From Pezizomycotina sp. ARF18 (lineage: Eukaryota > Ascomycota): a DNA stretch of 59,728 nucleotides. Made by a program: the position numbers and the translations under genes. How positions within the stretch are numbered: the first letter of the stretch is position 1; each line of letters begins with the position of its first letter. Of the stretch, positions 1 through 10,500 are shown one piece after another. Below the pieces are notes generated by a model that ran no database searches, was not told the DNA's origin, and saw nothing but the letters and a program-made list of their open reading frames with translations. The stretch lies in the NCBI GenBank assembly GCA_002224055.1, contig AZLU01000243.1, positions 1 to 59,728 on the forward strand, given 5' to 3'.

Positions 1-922
1 ATATCCTTGGAGGCCGTCCGCGGAGAGTGAGCATTCGCCCGGCGGACCATCCAGAATTTCGCCTTTTGGAGAGCTGGGGTGGGATAATGCTAAAGGGAGA
101 AGGGGGAAAAGGGTGAGAGTTTTGTGATTATCATGACTGTTCGCTTGAGATTCTGATTTCTAGTAATCGATGAATGTATAGGTTTCTTCTATTTTGTACA
201 ATAATCTAGGCGAATGCAGTTTTCGTAAATGAACTGTGCTGCTTCAAAGTGAACTGTAGCAACATTATTGAACAATGCTAAGAGGTGAGACACGGTCGTC
301 TTCCATCTTTCACACTTTATTATCAGAATAGAGCAAAAAAAACTTTCACGCTATAGTTGTGTATCACCTTTTTACTGAGTTCCACTTGAAAAATTACTGC
401 GAAAGACTAAATATCACTATTCAATAACCAATAGCTCTATCACGTCTTAATTTCGAGCTTTCAGCTCTTTGAAAAACCGACAAAGCGCCCCAGTGAATTA
501 TTAAACAGCCTCTATATTACCAAGGCAAAACGCTACGCTCGTGTGTAACCCTTTCTAGTTACTCGCCCAGAGACACAACAAAAGCACTTCGACAATGTAC
601 TGTTAATTCATACGGTCTACGAGTATATGAACATAACATTTTTTTGTAGATAATCTTGTGACAAACTCAAGAGGACTACTCTATCATTGCTTTAAGCACC
701 TAGGCGATCTAGATTTGTGATGATATCTGATTGGAATTCGCACATGGAAAGCGATAAGTTAATTGGGGAGAAGTCATGTCGACAGATTCTGTAGTTTTTA
801 CAAGGATCCATACCACGCAACGTTACGGGATGTTTCGACCTAGTGAAAAATTTTGCTCTACCTGGTCAGAAATCAACAAGTAGCACTCTATATACCATTT
901 ACCTACCAGGAATCTCTCATAC
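1..922. other. AT-rich stretch without a recognisable gene
   Basis: No coding frame, RNA or repeat that I can support. The last 40 bases, with a TATA-like CTATATACC at about 886-894, are the likely upstream region of the tRNA gene that follows. Confidence 0.5.
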
Positions 923-1022
923 GATTCAGTGATGTATTGGTTATCATATCTGTCTAACAAAATTCCTCATTTCGAAGGAATCCTTGTACCAGAATGTCTC
1001 AGTTCGAGTCTGGGCTGAATCA
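923..1022 (+). tRNA. tRNA-Val (anticodon AAC) with a 28-nt intron
   Basis: The sequence folds as a tRNA. The acceptor stem GATTCAG (923-929) pairs fully with CTGAATC (1015-1021), followed by discriminator A. The D arm carries TTGGTTATC in its loop. The anticodon stem is TCTGT (949-953), the loop is CT-AAC-A with anticodon 956-958, and an intron of about 28 nt (960-987) sits at the canonical position after base 37. The 3' half of the anticodon stem is CCAGA (989-993). The T arm is CTCAG-TTCGAGT-CTGGG, fully paired allowing one G-T. AAC reads valine GTT/GTC codons. A T-run follows at once, as expected for RNA polymerase III. Oddity: the 31-39 pair is T-C, a mismatch next to the loop, so either the intron edge shifts by a base or the sequence has an error. 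Other pairings agree, so I am fairly sure. Confidence 0.85.
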
Positions 1023-1032
1023 TATACAATTC

Positions 1033-1050
1033 TTTTTTTTTTCTTTTTTT
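1033..1050 (+). terminator. RNA polymerase III terminator of the tRNA gene
   Basis: A run of ten T, one C and seven T begins 11 bases after the tRNA discriminator base. Confidence 0.75.
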
Positions 1051-1690
1051 GGTTTTTTAACATAAACCAAAATAAAAGTTTTGAATTTTTATGCAATACG
1101 ACTTCTGGTTAGAGCTCGCGGTCGAGGTCTTATCAATCTTCCCCCTTGCTTTCTTTTTAAGATGTTTACCGCGAAGAGGCTCCTGGCTGATATCACGACG
1201 CAAGTGGTAATATCATTGAGCAAGACGTTTCAAAGGCGTTTCATGGCGTAGGTTGAAGAACTATACACACGGTCCGATGTACGAGAAAGATTTGTATCGC
1301 GGGCGATGGCATTCGAATTATAGTTTGGCCAATTGTCCGTATTCCCGTTACTTATTGTGCAAGAAAATAAGCAGATGAGATTGTGTTACAGTCTCTTATT
1401 TATTATGGTAATGTAATATGATATATATTTACTACTCGAGGACGCAGACCTTATTTTGATATTTCTTGGGGAAATATTCCAGGTTGCTCAGCGCGGAGCT
1501 AGGGCCAAACAAAACCAATTCCGCCTCTTTCCAAAACCCTTCAGTAATCGATAGTCGCATTTCCGGATCCGGAAGACACGATCATGTCCACCATCTCAGA
1601 AAGAAACCCACCCTCCTTCTGGGAACACTTTCGTAGTCGTTTGCGGTCGCTAGTACCGAAGTGAGGTAGCCAGGGTGTTTTGTAACGGTT
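1051..1690. other. Intergenic stretch, nothing recognised
   Basis: AT-rich with short T-runs. No frame with recognisable protein content on either strand. Confidence 0.45.
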
Positions 1691-1699
1691 GCCGGTGTC

Positions 1700-2377
1700 A
1701 AATCTCATGCGGCGGTATTAGTCCGTGTTCCTGGGATACCTTGAAGCGGTATAGTTCGAATACCGGCAGGAGGATGTATTTGCCGGGTGAGAACTGGAAG
1801 ACCGACTCATCCAGAATGGGTTCTAAGCCTAAAAATGCTTCAACCGCTTGCGCAGGCGGCGCCGGCATCTGCAAGAGGCTGATGCTTTGCCGATAATGCG
1901 CGCAGTCCCAGATCGTGGGTTCGTGGGCGAGAGCGAGAATTTGAATATGCTTTGGTAATCGTCCAAGCCCGCTTGCACGCCAAGTTACCCGCGTCCGAAA
2001 CGACGTTCATCAAGTTTAAGGCTTGAAAATAATGAATCGGTGGTCCGCTGTTTGTTCGCTGAGGCGGCATACGTTGACCGGCATACGTCGACAGCGCTCG
2101 CCGCATGTTGCAACAGCTTCTTTGCATCTCCACACGCCCTGGCTGCGGGGTCCACTGCGATATGGCAGTGTGTCATACGTTCATGGTATGAGAGCGAGGA
2201 AAAGAGGCCGTCGTTCCGCAAGAGCTCCGTTACGTCGTGCAGAGAGAGGGTAATTAGAGAGTAGTATTCCCGACGGAAGACGATCCTCGAGACTGTCTTT
2301 AATCGCCGCCTCGGGGATTTTCTGAGGGCTGCTGCCGCATTCATCGAATTTTTTCGAATCTCGGTTTCTCTAAGCAC
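1700..2377 (-). pseudogene. Unidentified coding stretch with broken reading frame
   Basis: On the minus strand the end of this region reads as a clean protein of about 80 residues, with pieces such as HIQILALAHEPTIWDCAHYR, PAPPAQAVEAFLGLEPILDE and SPGKYILLPVFELYRFKV, up to a stop near 1702. Upstream, a second frame (2377-1985) is open with sensible composition, and a third has LMNVVSDAGNLACKR at about 2000. At least two frame changes are needed to join them. I do not recognise the family and assign no function. The clean 3' part and even composition argue that it was or is a real gene. No start codon or promoter can be fixed. It may be a decayed gene or one damaged by the same single-base losses seen elsewhere in the window. 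Confidence 0.4.
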
Positions 2378-2399
2378 TGCCTTCGCCCTTTCAATAGAA

Positions 2400-5300
2400 T
2401 CGATACCGCGTTTTGGTACTCTAAAAAGCGTTCAGCTCTGATCGTGTGGTGAAACTAACCTCCGGAGTATGTGTTTCGTGGGCGGGAAGCTTAGTCCACG
2501 ATGAACCGGCGCGGAGAACTCTGTTCAGCATCGCTCAACACCCAGTTTGATTCGCTGGATTCAAGATACAAATTTTTGAAATTCTCCTACATTTTCTCCC
2601 TTCGGCAAGAAAGTCTCCGATCCTACAGAGTTTTTTATAGTCTTAGAGCTGATCAGTACTGGACTTTAGATATTATCATATCTAAGGAGCCTACGGCGGT
2701 ACAAGAAATGAGGTCTCCCTTGTGGCACTCGTGTTTCTAGATTTCTCAACGTCGCTCCTCAAAATAGTGGATGGGAATCTAGAGAGACAAACAAAAATTC
2801 GTTCTTTCTAACTCTAAGCGTATCTTTGAGGCTCCATAATTCTCCGCTGTCAAAGGAGTAAGCGCTGATAATGTGCTAATGGGCGAAGGATTCCCTTCAA
2901 AACTAGCTAACGGCCTAAGGGCAATATTTCTCTCCACAGGGTGGCGATATATTCTGTTTTGAAGTCTTGGGAGCTCATAGAGTGAGACTAAGAACGTCTT
3001 CTTCAGCCAGAGGAGCAAGCTTCATGATGGCAACCTTTCTAGAATAGATAGATATTAGAACGTGGACGTTGAGGCCGCCATCAAAGCGAAAATCAACATA
3101 TTTATCTGTAGTCTCCTCTCACCACGGATAAGTGATGAAATTAAATATAGCTGGTTCTGAACGCTTTCTAGCTTTGTATATCTTCGATAACACATTATAT
3201 TTGCTTGTCCGTTAGTTTCGTCGAGAACCGCTCTAATTTCGATGTGATCGAGACTATTAGCCTTGCTTCGGTGGAAGGTATTGCCTCTGCTCTGCGATAT
3301 GTAGGAGCTTTTTCGAATGACCCATTTATACGGCTCCGTCGAGCCGCGATAGACCTTGAAGTACATGCTTCGAAATCTATGTAGGAGGCCTGCTCGAACA
3401 GTCCGTTTTGACCCACATTTTATGGATTCGACGGCGCAGAAGGATTTACCAACTCCGATTTCACCTGTAAGTTCGATAAACTTGCTTTTGTAATAATAGC
3501 CTTGTTTTCAAAAACCAGCGTCGGTAACTTCTGCCGAACGTTCGGTCTTGAATCCCTCATCGTTTCCGTGAAGCGTTTTCGAGAGCTCCACTTATTGAAC
3601 CAAGTTTTCGCCTTTTAAGGATTAGCGGAACGTCTTTTGAAGTACCATCCTTCTGATACAAACAGGCACGACTCAATCCTCGATCTCAACCTCAAATCAA
3701 TAGCCTAATCCCCTTGGACTTCTATAAGCATTTCCGGACATCATGGACTACTTCCGAGAGCGATTGAGTTTCCAAGAGCAATGAATCGTACAGCCAGCCA
3801 TGAAAATGCTCGCAGTCGTGATGTGGACTTATAAGACATGCCTATTACCGCTGATTCCTCAGCCTCGATGAATCGGTACAGCGAGGTTTCGAGCCAATGA
3901 TTCATCGACATTTGCAGAGTTGCAAGAGTTTAGCACAACTATAATTATCCTATGCATATAAAGTAGCTTCGCAACTTTTATCCAGACACATATCTCCTTC
4001 GTTCCACATTATCCTCGCAAATAAAAGCCAATTCGGCGCTGGGAAATAATTTAGCACTCATGCAGTAAATATAAACTTACCAAATAGAAATTACTGGGGA
4101 TTCATACGTATTCCTTTTAGAACGAACACGGCCATAGACGTCAAATGGACGATATCGTAGTAACCCAGGCTTGCTTTGAACGCAGCGCTGTAGCACTTCC
4201 CGTCCCTGGCCGCATGCCTTCGAGGAAGCTCCGGACTTCTCTCCCAAGCTGATATGATGTTCGCGAGCGGTGTAAGGATGATGCGGCTATCCAACATCGC
4301 TCAGTCGACTTTGGATGACCGTCCGCGAGACGACGTAAGGAGATTTAGAGTGTTCGTAGTCTTAGTATGGCCAACGTTGAGCTGCGTTAGGGTAGGATCC
4401 CTCGCTTGAATTACCGCCGAAGACTAATATCCGTCAGCAGGGATGGGTCAGATAATAGCTCCCAAGGAATAGAATGGATCGAAGTGTCCTCCTTGAACCT
4501 GGAGACAGCCAATTCTAGACTTGATGACTTGTAGGGCACTTCGAGCGCTTCGAACGCTGGCTCCAGCGAGGTGAAAAGCGAACAGCGTATTCTTCGAAGG
4601 CGTGTCTTTACTTGTAGCATTCGTGTTCCCGCGAGCGGGTCGTCGTACGGGAATTTCTCGAAGTACCACTTGATCGACGCTTTCACTCTTACTTGCGTAG
4701 ATTTGATTCACAAAGACGCGAACTTCTTACCCTCGTGCTCCATCTCGACAGGCCATGTTCCTTCACTACCTACCACGGTCGCTTTTAAATGCGCGCGAAT
4801 TACAGGAATATTGCTCATTTCATCCTCGGTATTAGTATTACTGAATTATGAAATAAGGGATGAAAGCGCAAGGGTGAAAGCAACACACTGTAGCAATTTA
4901 TCAGTTCCAGTAAAGAGGATAATCATCAGGACTCGGCAAGTTTAGAGCATATTATACTAAGCCTTCGATGTTTACAATACAGTGAAATGCATGGTCCCGC
5001 TCGAAGTCACCGAGAGGGTTTCCAAGCCTTTTTTTTTTGCCAGAAAGAGCCTACGGGCGTATTCTCAGTTATAAAGTGTATAATATAACCGATACAATGC
5101 ATATATCAGGCCTCAGTGCGAGGTTATACTATGTTAAAATATTATTTCTTAGGTAGTAGCTTTTGCAACTGACCGGGTGCTATTTGCATCTATTCTCAGC
5201 TGGCGGTCCAGTGGAGCTGACTATTATTGCTAGTATATTTTCTGGGGAAACTACTGTATAGCTATGAATCTCTGCTGTCCACCGTCTAGCAGTGGAGGAG

Positions 5301-6000
5301 TGCACTGGCAGAGCACAACAGGGTAAGCAGCTCACTAATCTAAGGAAACTCTACGTATAAAGCGTAATCTCCGGCCTGATACATCACAGCGCTTCGCCGT
5401 AAACATGTCTAACTTGTCGGTAATCACTTGATTTCAAGATCGGGGTCATCTTTTCTTTTAAAAAAAAAAAGCCTTGTCTAGCAGTAATCTTTTTGGTGGT
5501 AAACATGCCAATATATATAGCGCGCACGCTACATAGAAGAATATAGAGCGGAAATACGTGTCGTATGAGACCTTGCCTAAGTATTTTTTCCCTTGCGCTG
5601 GGACAAAGCTCAATATATTTAAGTCTACTAAATTAGTAGGGTTAAGTTTTGATGTATACGGGTATATATAATTTTCCTATTGTTGTTTCGGGTTCACATC
5701 GGAATGCCTCGATACTAGACATCAGAATGCATGGTCACAATATTCACGAATTGAGAGATAGGTGAAGATGTATATAATAATAACATTGAAATCTGATTCT
5801 GCTAGAAATACTACATAATAATACTACTAATACTAAAGCATTAAAAAAACTTCCTGATCTCTTTTTTGTCATCATGCTCTTTTCTATGCCCGCCATTATC
5901 GTAAAAACTAAAACAAATCCTCATGAAGAAACGATGCATCAAACTGAAAGAAACCACTCGAAAGTAAACAACTAAGATCAAAGTCCCTCTAACTAATTAG
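2400..6000. other. Gene-poor stretch upstream of the tRNA side
   Basis: Several open frames of 60-125 codons exist on both strands (for example minus 4411-4711 and 4091-4297), but none has recognisable motifs, a credible start and a splice partner together. A donor-like GTAAGT on the minus strand at about 4080 follows an open frame of about 69 codons, so a hidden spliced gene cannot be excluded. The part from 5000 to 6000 is AT-rich with TATATA runs and holds the 3' flank of the giant gene. Confidence 0.4.
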
Positions 6001-6011
6001 AAACAACACTG

Positions 6012-7580
6012 CTACCACCCTTCACCCCATTCCCCTGCCATCAACTCCGCTCCCACTGGGCACCGGACTAACACCCTACTCCCAACCCCACTACTACTCC
6101 TCCCCGTCCCCGCCAGCAGCGCACTCTTCGGCACCTTCGGCGTCGGCCTACTAACGAGCACCTGCATCGGACAAATAACCTTCTCAACATCATACCCTTC
6201 CCCATTCTCATTCCCCCTAACCGTAACAAGCGGGAACAAAACTAATTTCAACACCGCATTCTCCGCTTCCAAATCCTCATTAGATATCCCCTCGCTACCG
6301 CGATTATTCATGCGGTTTGACGCGAACGCGACGGTACGGCCGATGGAGTTATCCGGCGCTTCCCATGAAGTACTCCGCCCGCTGCGTGCGGAAGTCGATG
6401 GCGAGCCGGACAGCGTGGTTGATTACGTTTCTGAGGGAATCGATGACTTGCGATTCTAGTGGACGGTGGCGGGAGGAGGGTGTAGAGGGTGTGGTAGATT
6501 TCTTGGACTACGGGCTCCGTAGCAGCCGGTAGCGACGCTATGAATGTTCGTCTTTGTGAGAGTAGTTGTAAGGTTGTAGCGCGCCAGTGGTGTACTGCCG
6601 ATGGCGGTCCGGCTTCTGCGAGTTTTTCTTCGAGGGCTTTGAGTTTCTTCCGCTCCTCGGATTCTAGCGCGAATAAATACCTGCAGAAGATTAACCCCAC
6701 ACGAGGCTCATAACCATAGCCATGAATACCTCTCTCCTCCTAACGCGATCCTGCAGTAGCGTCCGTACGTCGGAACCATCAAGTAGTACGCTCTCGACGA
6801 GGTCTTAACCGCTTCGTCAGATATGGAATCGTAGTCCACGCAAGACTTCGTATCGGAAAACTTGGAGAATTTAATGCACCATTGCTGCACGGAATTGAAC
6901 AAGTACGTGCAACTCCTCGCAAAGTAAGCTTCGTCTTTCGGTTCGAGGTAGCGGTTCATGGAGCTGACTTTCGTCTGTAATTTTTTCATCGCGGCCTTAT
7001 TGTTCGCGAGCTCTGTACGTAATTTTCGATCTCCTGGTCTTTTTCTTGTCCGGCCGTACTTAACGATCGAGTAATCGCGTTCTCAAGTCCGGCAGAGAGA
7101 TCGGTGTACTGCTTCTGCAACTGCGCGTGTTCTCTTGTCAATTGATTAAGCTGCTCCCGTTTCCGTTCGTAACTAGTAACAAGACTAGCTTTATTGGCCG
7201 ACAGCGTCTCGTTCGTAACTCTCAGTTGCTGAATTTGTTCCGCCAACGTCTTGTCTTCGCGCTTCTGCCAGTTGAGATCTGCCGTAAAGCTTCGATCTGC
7301 GATTCCCGCTCTGAGACGGCGAGGGAACGTATCTCGAGCGCTTCGACGAGTGCGGATCTTTCTTGGATGTGCTTGTATATCGTCGCTCGAGTATCTTCTC
7401 CGACGCGGCGTTCGTGGCTTGGAGTGAAGCGTTTCTGGTCGTTCAGCTGCTCGATTTGTTCTTGTAGCGCTTTCATCTTCGATTCCATGTCGAGCATCTG
7501 AAGGGATTGGCGGCGACGCATGTTCGCGCTAGGCGGCCGGGCGGGAGAAAGAGGTGTTTGTTCGTTGTTCCATGGGCCTC
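6012..7580 (-). other. Conserved C-terminal domain of the giant protein (probable septal-pore anchor)
   Basis: This exon opens with GPWNNEQTPLSPARPPSANM, then a coiled coil (KMKALQEQIEQLND ... EQIQQLRVTNETLSANK), then a globular-looking part with CTYLFNSVQQWCIKFSKF, VESVLLDGSDVRTLLQDRV, RYLFALESEERKKLKALEEK, VVQEIYHTLYTLLPPPS, VIDSLRNVINHAVRLAIDFR and LKLVLFPLVTVRGNENGEGY, up to the stop at 6012-6014. It is the only non-repetitive, folded-looking part of the protein and the part I recall as conserved among Aspergillus involucrin repeat proteins. In A. fumigatus the C-terminal few hundred residues of Lah are reported to anchor it at the septal pore. About five frame changes occur here (near 7285, 7020, 6820, 6470 and 6375), with clean protein on both sides of each. 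Confidence 0.65.
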
Positions 7581-10500
7581 CTAAAACATCTCACCTATCA
7601 TCAGTCATCACTTCCTCTTTGTATTAGTAACAATGGCTGGTACTTACGTAGACTTCACCCTCACCATCGTCCGCCCTACCTTTCCCTTCCACGGAGACTC
7701 GAGCGGGGCGTAGTCGACCTGACCGGCGGTGTGGATATGCCGAACGCAGCTAGCGCCGCCGCGGTCCTATTAACGGGAGTCTGCGCCCGCTGATTCTGCG
7801 GCGTCTGCGATCGGGGTTGGTACTGCTGCTGGTACACGGAGGCGTGCTGCTGCTGCGGCGAGAACGTCCTTTGTTGGAGTGCTGCGAGGAAGTATTCGAA
7901 AGAGGTGTGGTGGACAGCGGCGTCGATCTGGCTTGCGGCGACATCGTGCGTCCTTGAGAAAGAGCTGTTGCCGCGGACGCGATGGCAGCCGAACGGCGGT
8001 CTGCTTCGCGGCTTAGTGGCGTATTACGGGCGCTCGTGCGAACAGGTGAGCGCATCGGCGTGCCGAGCCTCGTCGTAGGTGTCGTGTCGGAGGTATTAAT
8101 GCTTGCCGGTAGGGGGTGCTGCTGTTGCGGTACTGAATTCGCACGGTGAACGGATTGTCTAGCTTCGGCGAGTACCCTCCGTCGCCCTCCGTGCTTCTTC
8201 CTCATAGGATCCATGATCGCTCCCGCTGCAGGTGTGGTATTCCTCGATTTCCTGACGTAGAGTATTGGCGGGCTTAACTTCGGACTACCCTCGGGTGAAC
8301 TAACGAGGAAATCTCCGTCGGTAAATATCGGCGATGGAATGTTGCGCTTTCTTTGAGAGGTGTAGGGCCGTGTAGCTGCCGGAGCGACGAATTGCTGAGC
8401 TGTAGTGATAACCTAGAAGGAGAATAGTATAAGGTATTAGGGTTGTTGTGTGGAGAAGTGGTGATGAATTTCGAGTGGAGTGATTCGAAGGACGGGTTCG
8501 GTGATGTGATGGTTTCGTAAACCAGGGTACTGATCCTAAGAGCGGCGAGGTTTCTCGACGGGATCGTTCGACTTGAGCGCTTCGTTAAGGAATCGACTGA
8601 GGGATAATGCGAAAGCGGCGATGGAATGTCTCGCTGGTAGTACTGCTGTGCCGCGTTTATCTGGAGTCTTTGCTGCTGTTCGTAAAGCTGCTGTAACCTA
8701 GCTTCCTGTTCTTGACGCTGTAATCTGATCGCCTGTTCGTGCTTTTGCTTCTGTACTAATTCTTCGTGAGAAAGTCTATCTTGCTGCTCCTCTTCGTGTT
8801 CTTGTTGTGGTTGGGGTTGCTGTTGTTTCCTTTGAGATAGTAAAAGTTGTGAGAAGTAATCCTCGTCTGATGGGATCTTCCGCTTGTGTGACGATCGCCG
8901 CGATAGCTGGAACTGAGGAGTCGAGAACTCGACGCTGGGCTTCTTATCGGCGACGAGTGGAAGGACGTTGGAATCGAGTTGGAATGCTTGTGGTCCCTCC
9001 AAGGGAGAGGTGGTCGGCGTCGCTGCTCGCTGCGCTTGCGGACGTTGATGCGGTGGGGCGGCGGTAGAGGAGGCGGCGAAGTGTCCGAGTTGCTGCCGTG
9101 AGGGGTCGGTACCGCTGTTACTGGCCCTTCGAGCGGAGTAACGGGGGTCGACGGTAGAGGCGATAGGGGAGGAAGGAAGAAGGGACGGTCTCTTGCTGGG
9201 CCTGTGATTGTCGACGGGTGTTAAGCTGGGACCACGGGCGAGACATCTCCAGCACGTGGGCCCTGGACGGCGGCACCGCCAAACGCAACAGAAGCGACGG
9301 AAGCGAAAGAAGGGAGGCTGGAAAGGCGGTACTCGTGGCCGGGAGGGGAAACGCTCCTGCCGTCGCTGTGCCTCTTGCGGCTCCGTCTCCTAAAGAGAGG
9401 TTCCTCGTGATTTTCGTGGTCAATGTGCGGACGGAGGAGTTGTCGTTGTTTATCTTCCCCTTCTGCCTTCTCCTGGTTGGTGTTGTTTTTGTTTTGTCTC
9501 CTGCCACTCCAGGTGATGAAATTTCTTGAGGCTGGGGAGGTAACACAGCCGCTGCATTACCCGATCCGGTAATATCACGCGATATTCCAGAATAGGAAGG
9601 TACAACAGGCGAAGGTACGGAATCGGCTAACTGGGGAGATACACCACCTAAGGATGGTGATAGCGCGGAAACAGCCGAGAAGGGTCCAGATATCGTCGAC
9701 ATTGGCAGTGAAGATACTGTAGATATAGTTGACATTGCCGCCGATCGCTTACCCTTACGCGGTCGCCTTCTCATTGAGTCGTCTGCTTTGAGCGTAGCAG
9801 CGTGGGACGGTCCAGCTTCGGCTTCTTCTTGAGTGAGATCAACGACGTCGTCGAGGCTGAACGGCTCAGGAGTCTTAAGCGACATCCTGATGTCATCGTG
9901 TCTCGTGGGCGTGCTTCCCACGTTATCGCCTTCGTTACCGCTGCGCGCAGCATCAGGGAATAACACCCTATTAACAGGCAATCCTGTAAGATCTGCATCC
10001 TCTTCATCGTCTATAGCATCCAACTCCGGAGAGAACAACACGGAGTCATCTTCTCTCGTGGTGGAGTATATTGGCGCAGGTTCATTAAACGGATTATACG
10101 GCGCCAGATCGGGTGACAGTATATCCGACGCGGGTCCAGAATACTCGCTACCCCAATCGTCATCGTCATCGTCGACGGCATCGGGATCGACTCCCTCGGG
10201 GAAGACTTCAATTCGACCATCGGTGGTTCGAGGCCGTAGTGTTCGCGCGACCAGGATACTTCGATCGTACCGGTCTCCTGGTCGTAGTGGACGTCGATAG
10301 CAGCGGGCTCTTCCTGTTCGATGTCGTCGTCGTATTCCGGCGGTTCGCGTACGATTTCGATGACACTTCCGGAACGTGCGGAGCGGCGGCTGGATCTTCT
10401 ACTACGTCTTCCAGCAAGCACGAGTGCGGCCGCTGGCGTGATGATGTCGTCTTCTTCAATTTCCTCCGGCGATATGGATAGGTCCCTTGGTGGAACAGCT

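Noticed and set aside
4075-4300. Minus-strand open stretch of about 69 codons ending at a GTAAGT donor
   Set aside because: No start codon, no acceptor-exon pair downstream, no recognisable motif; kept only as a note in the flank description.
1-6000. RIP-mutated transposon in the left flank
   Set aside because: No reverse transcriptase, integrase or transposase motif in any frame and no terminal repeats seen; base ratios could not be computed by eye.
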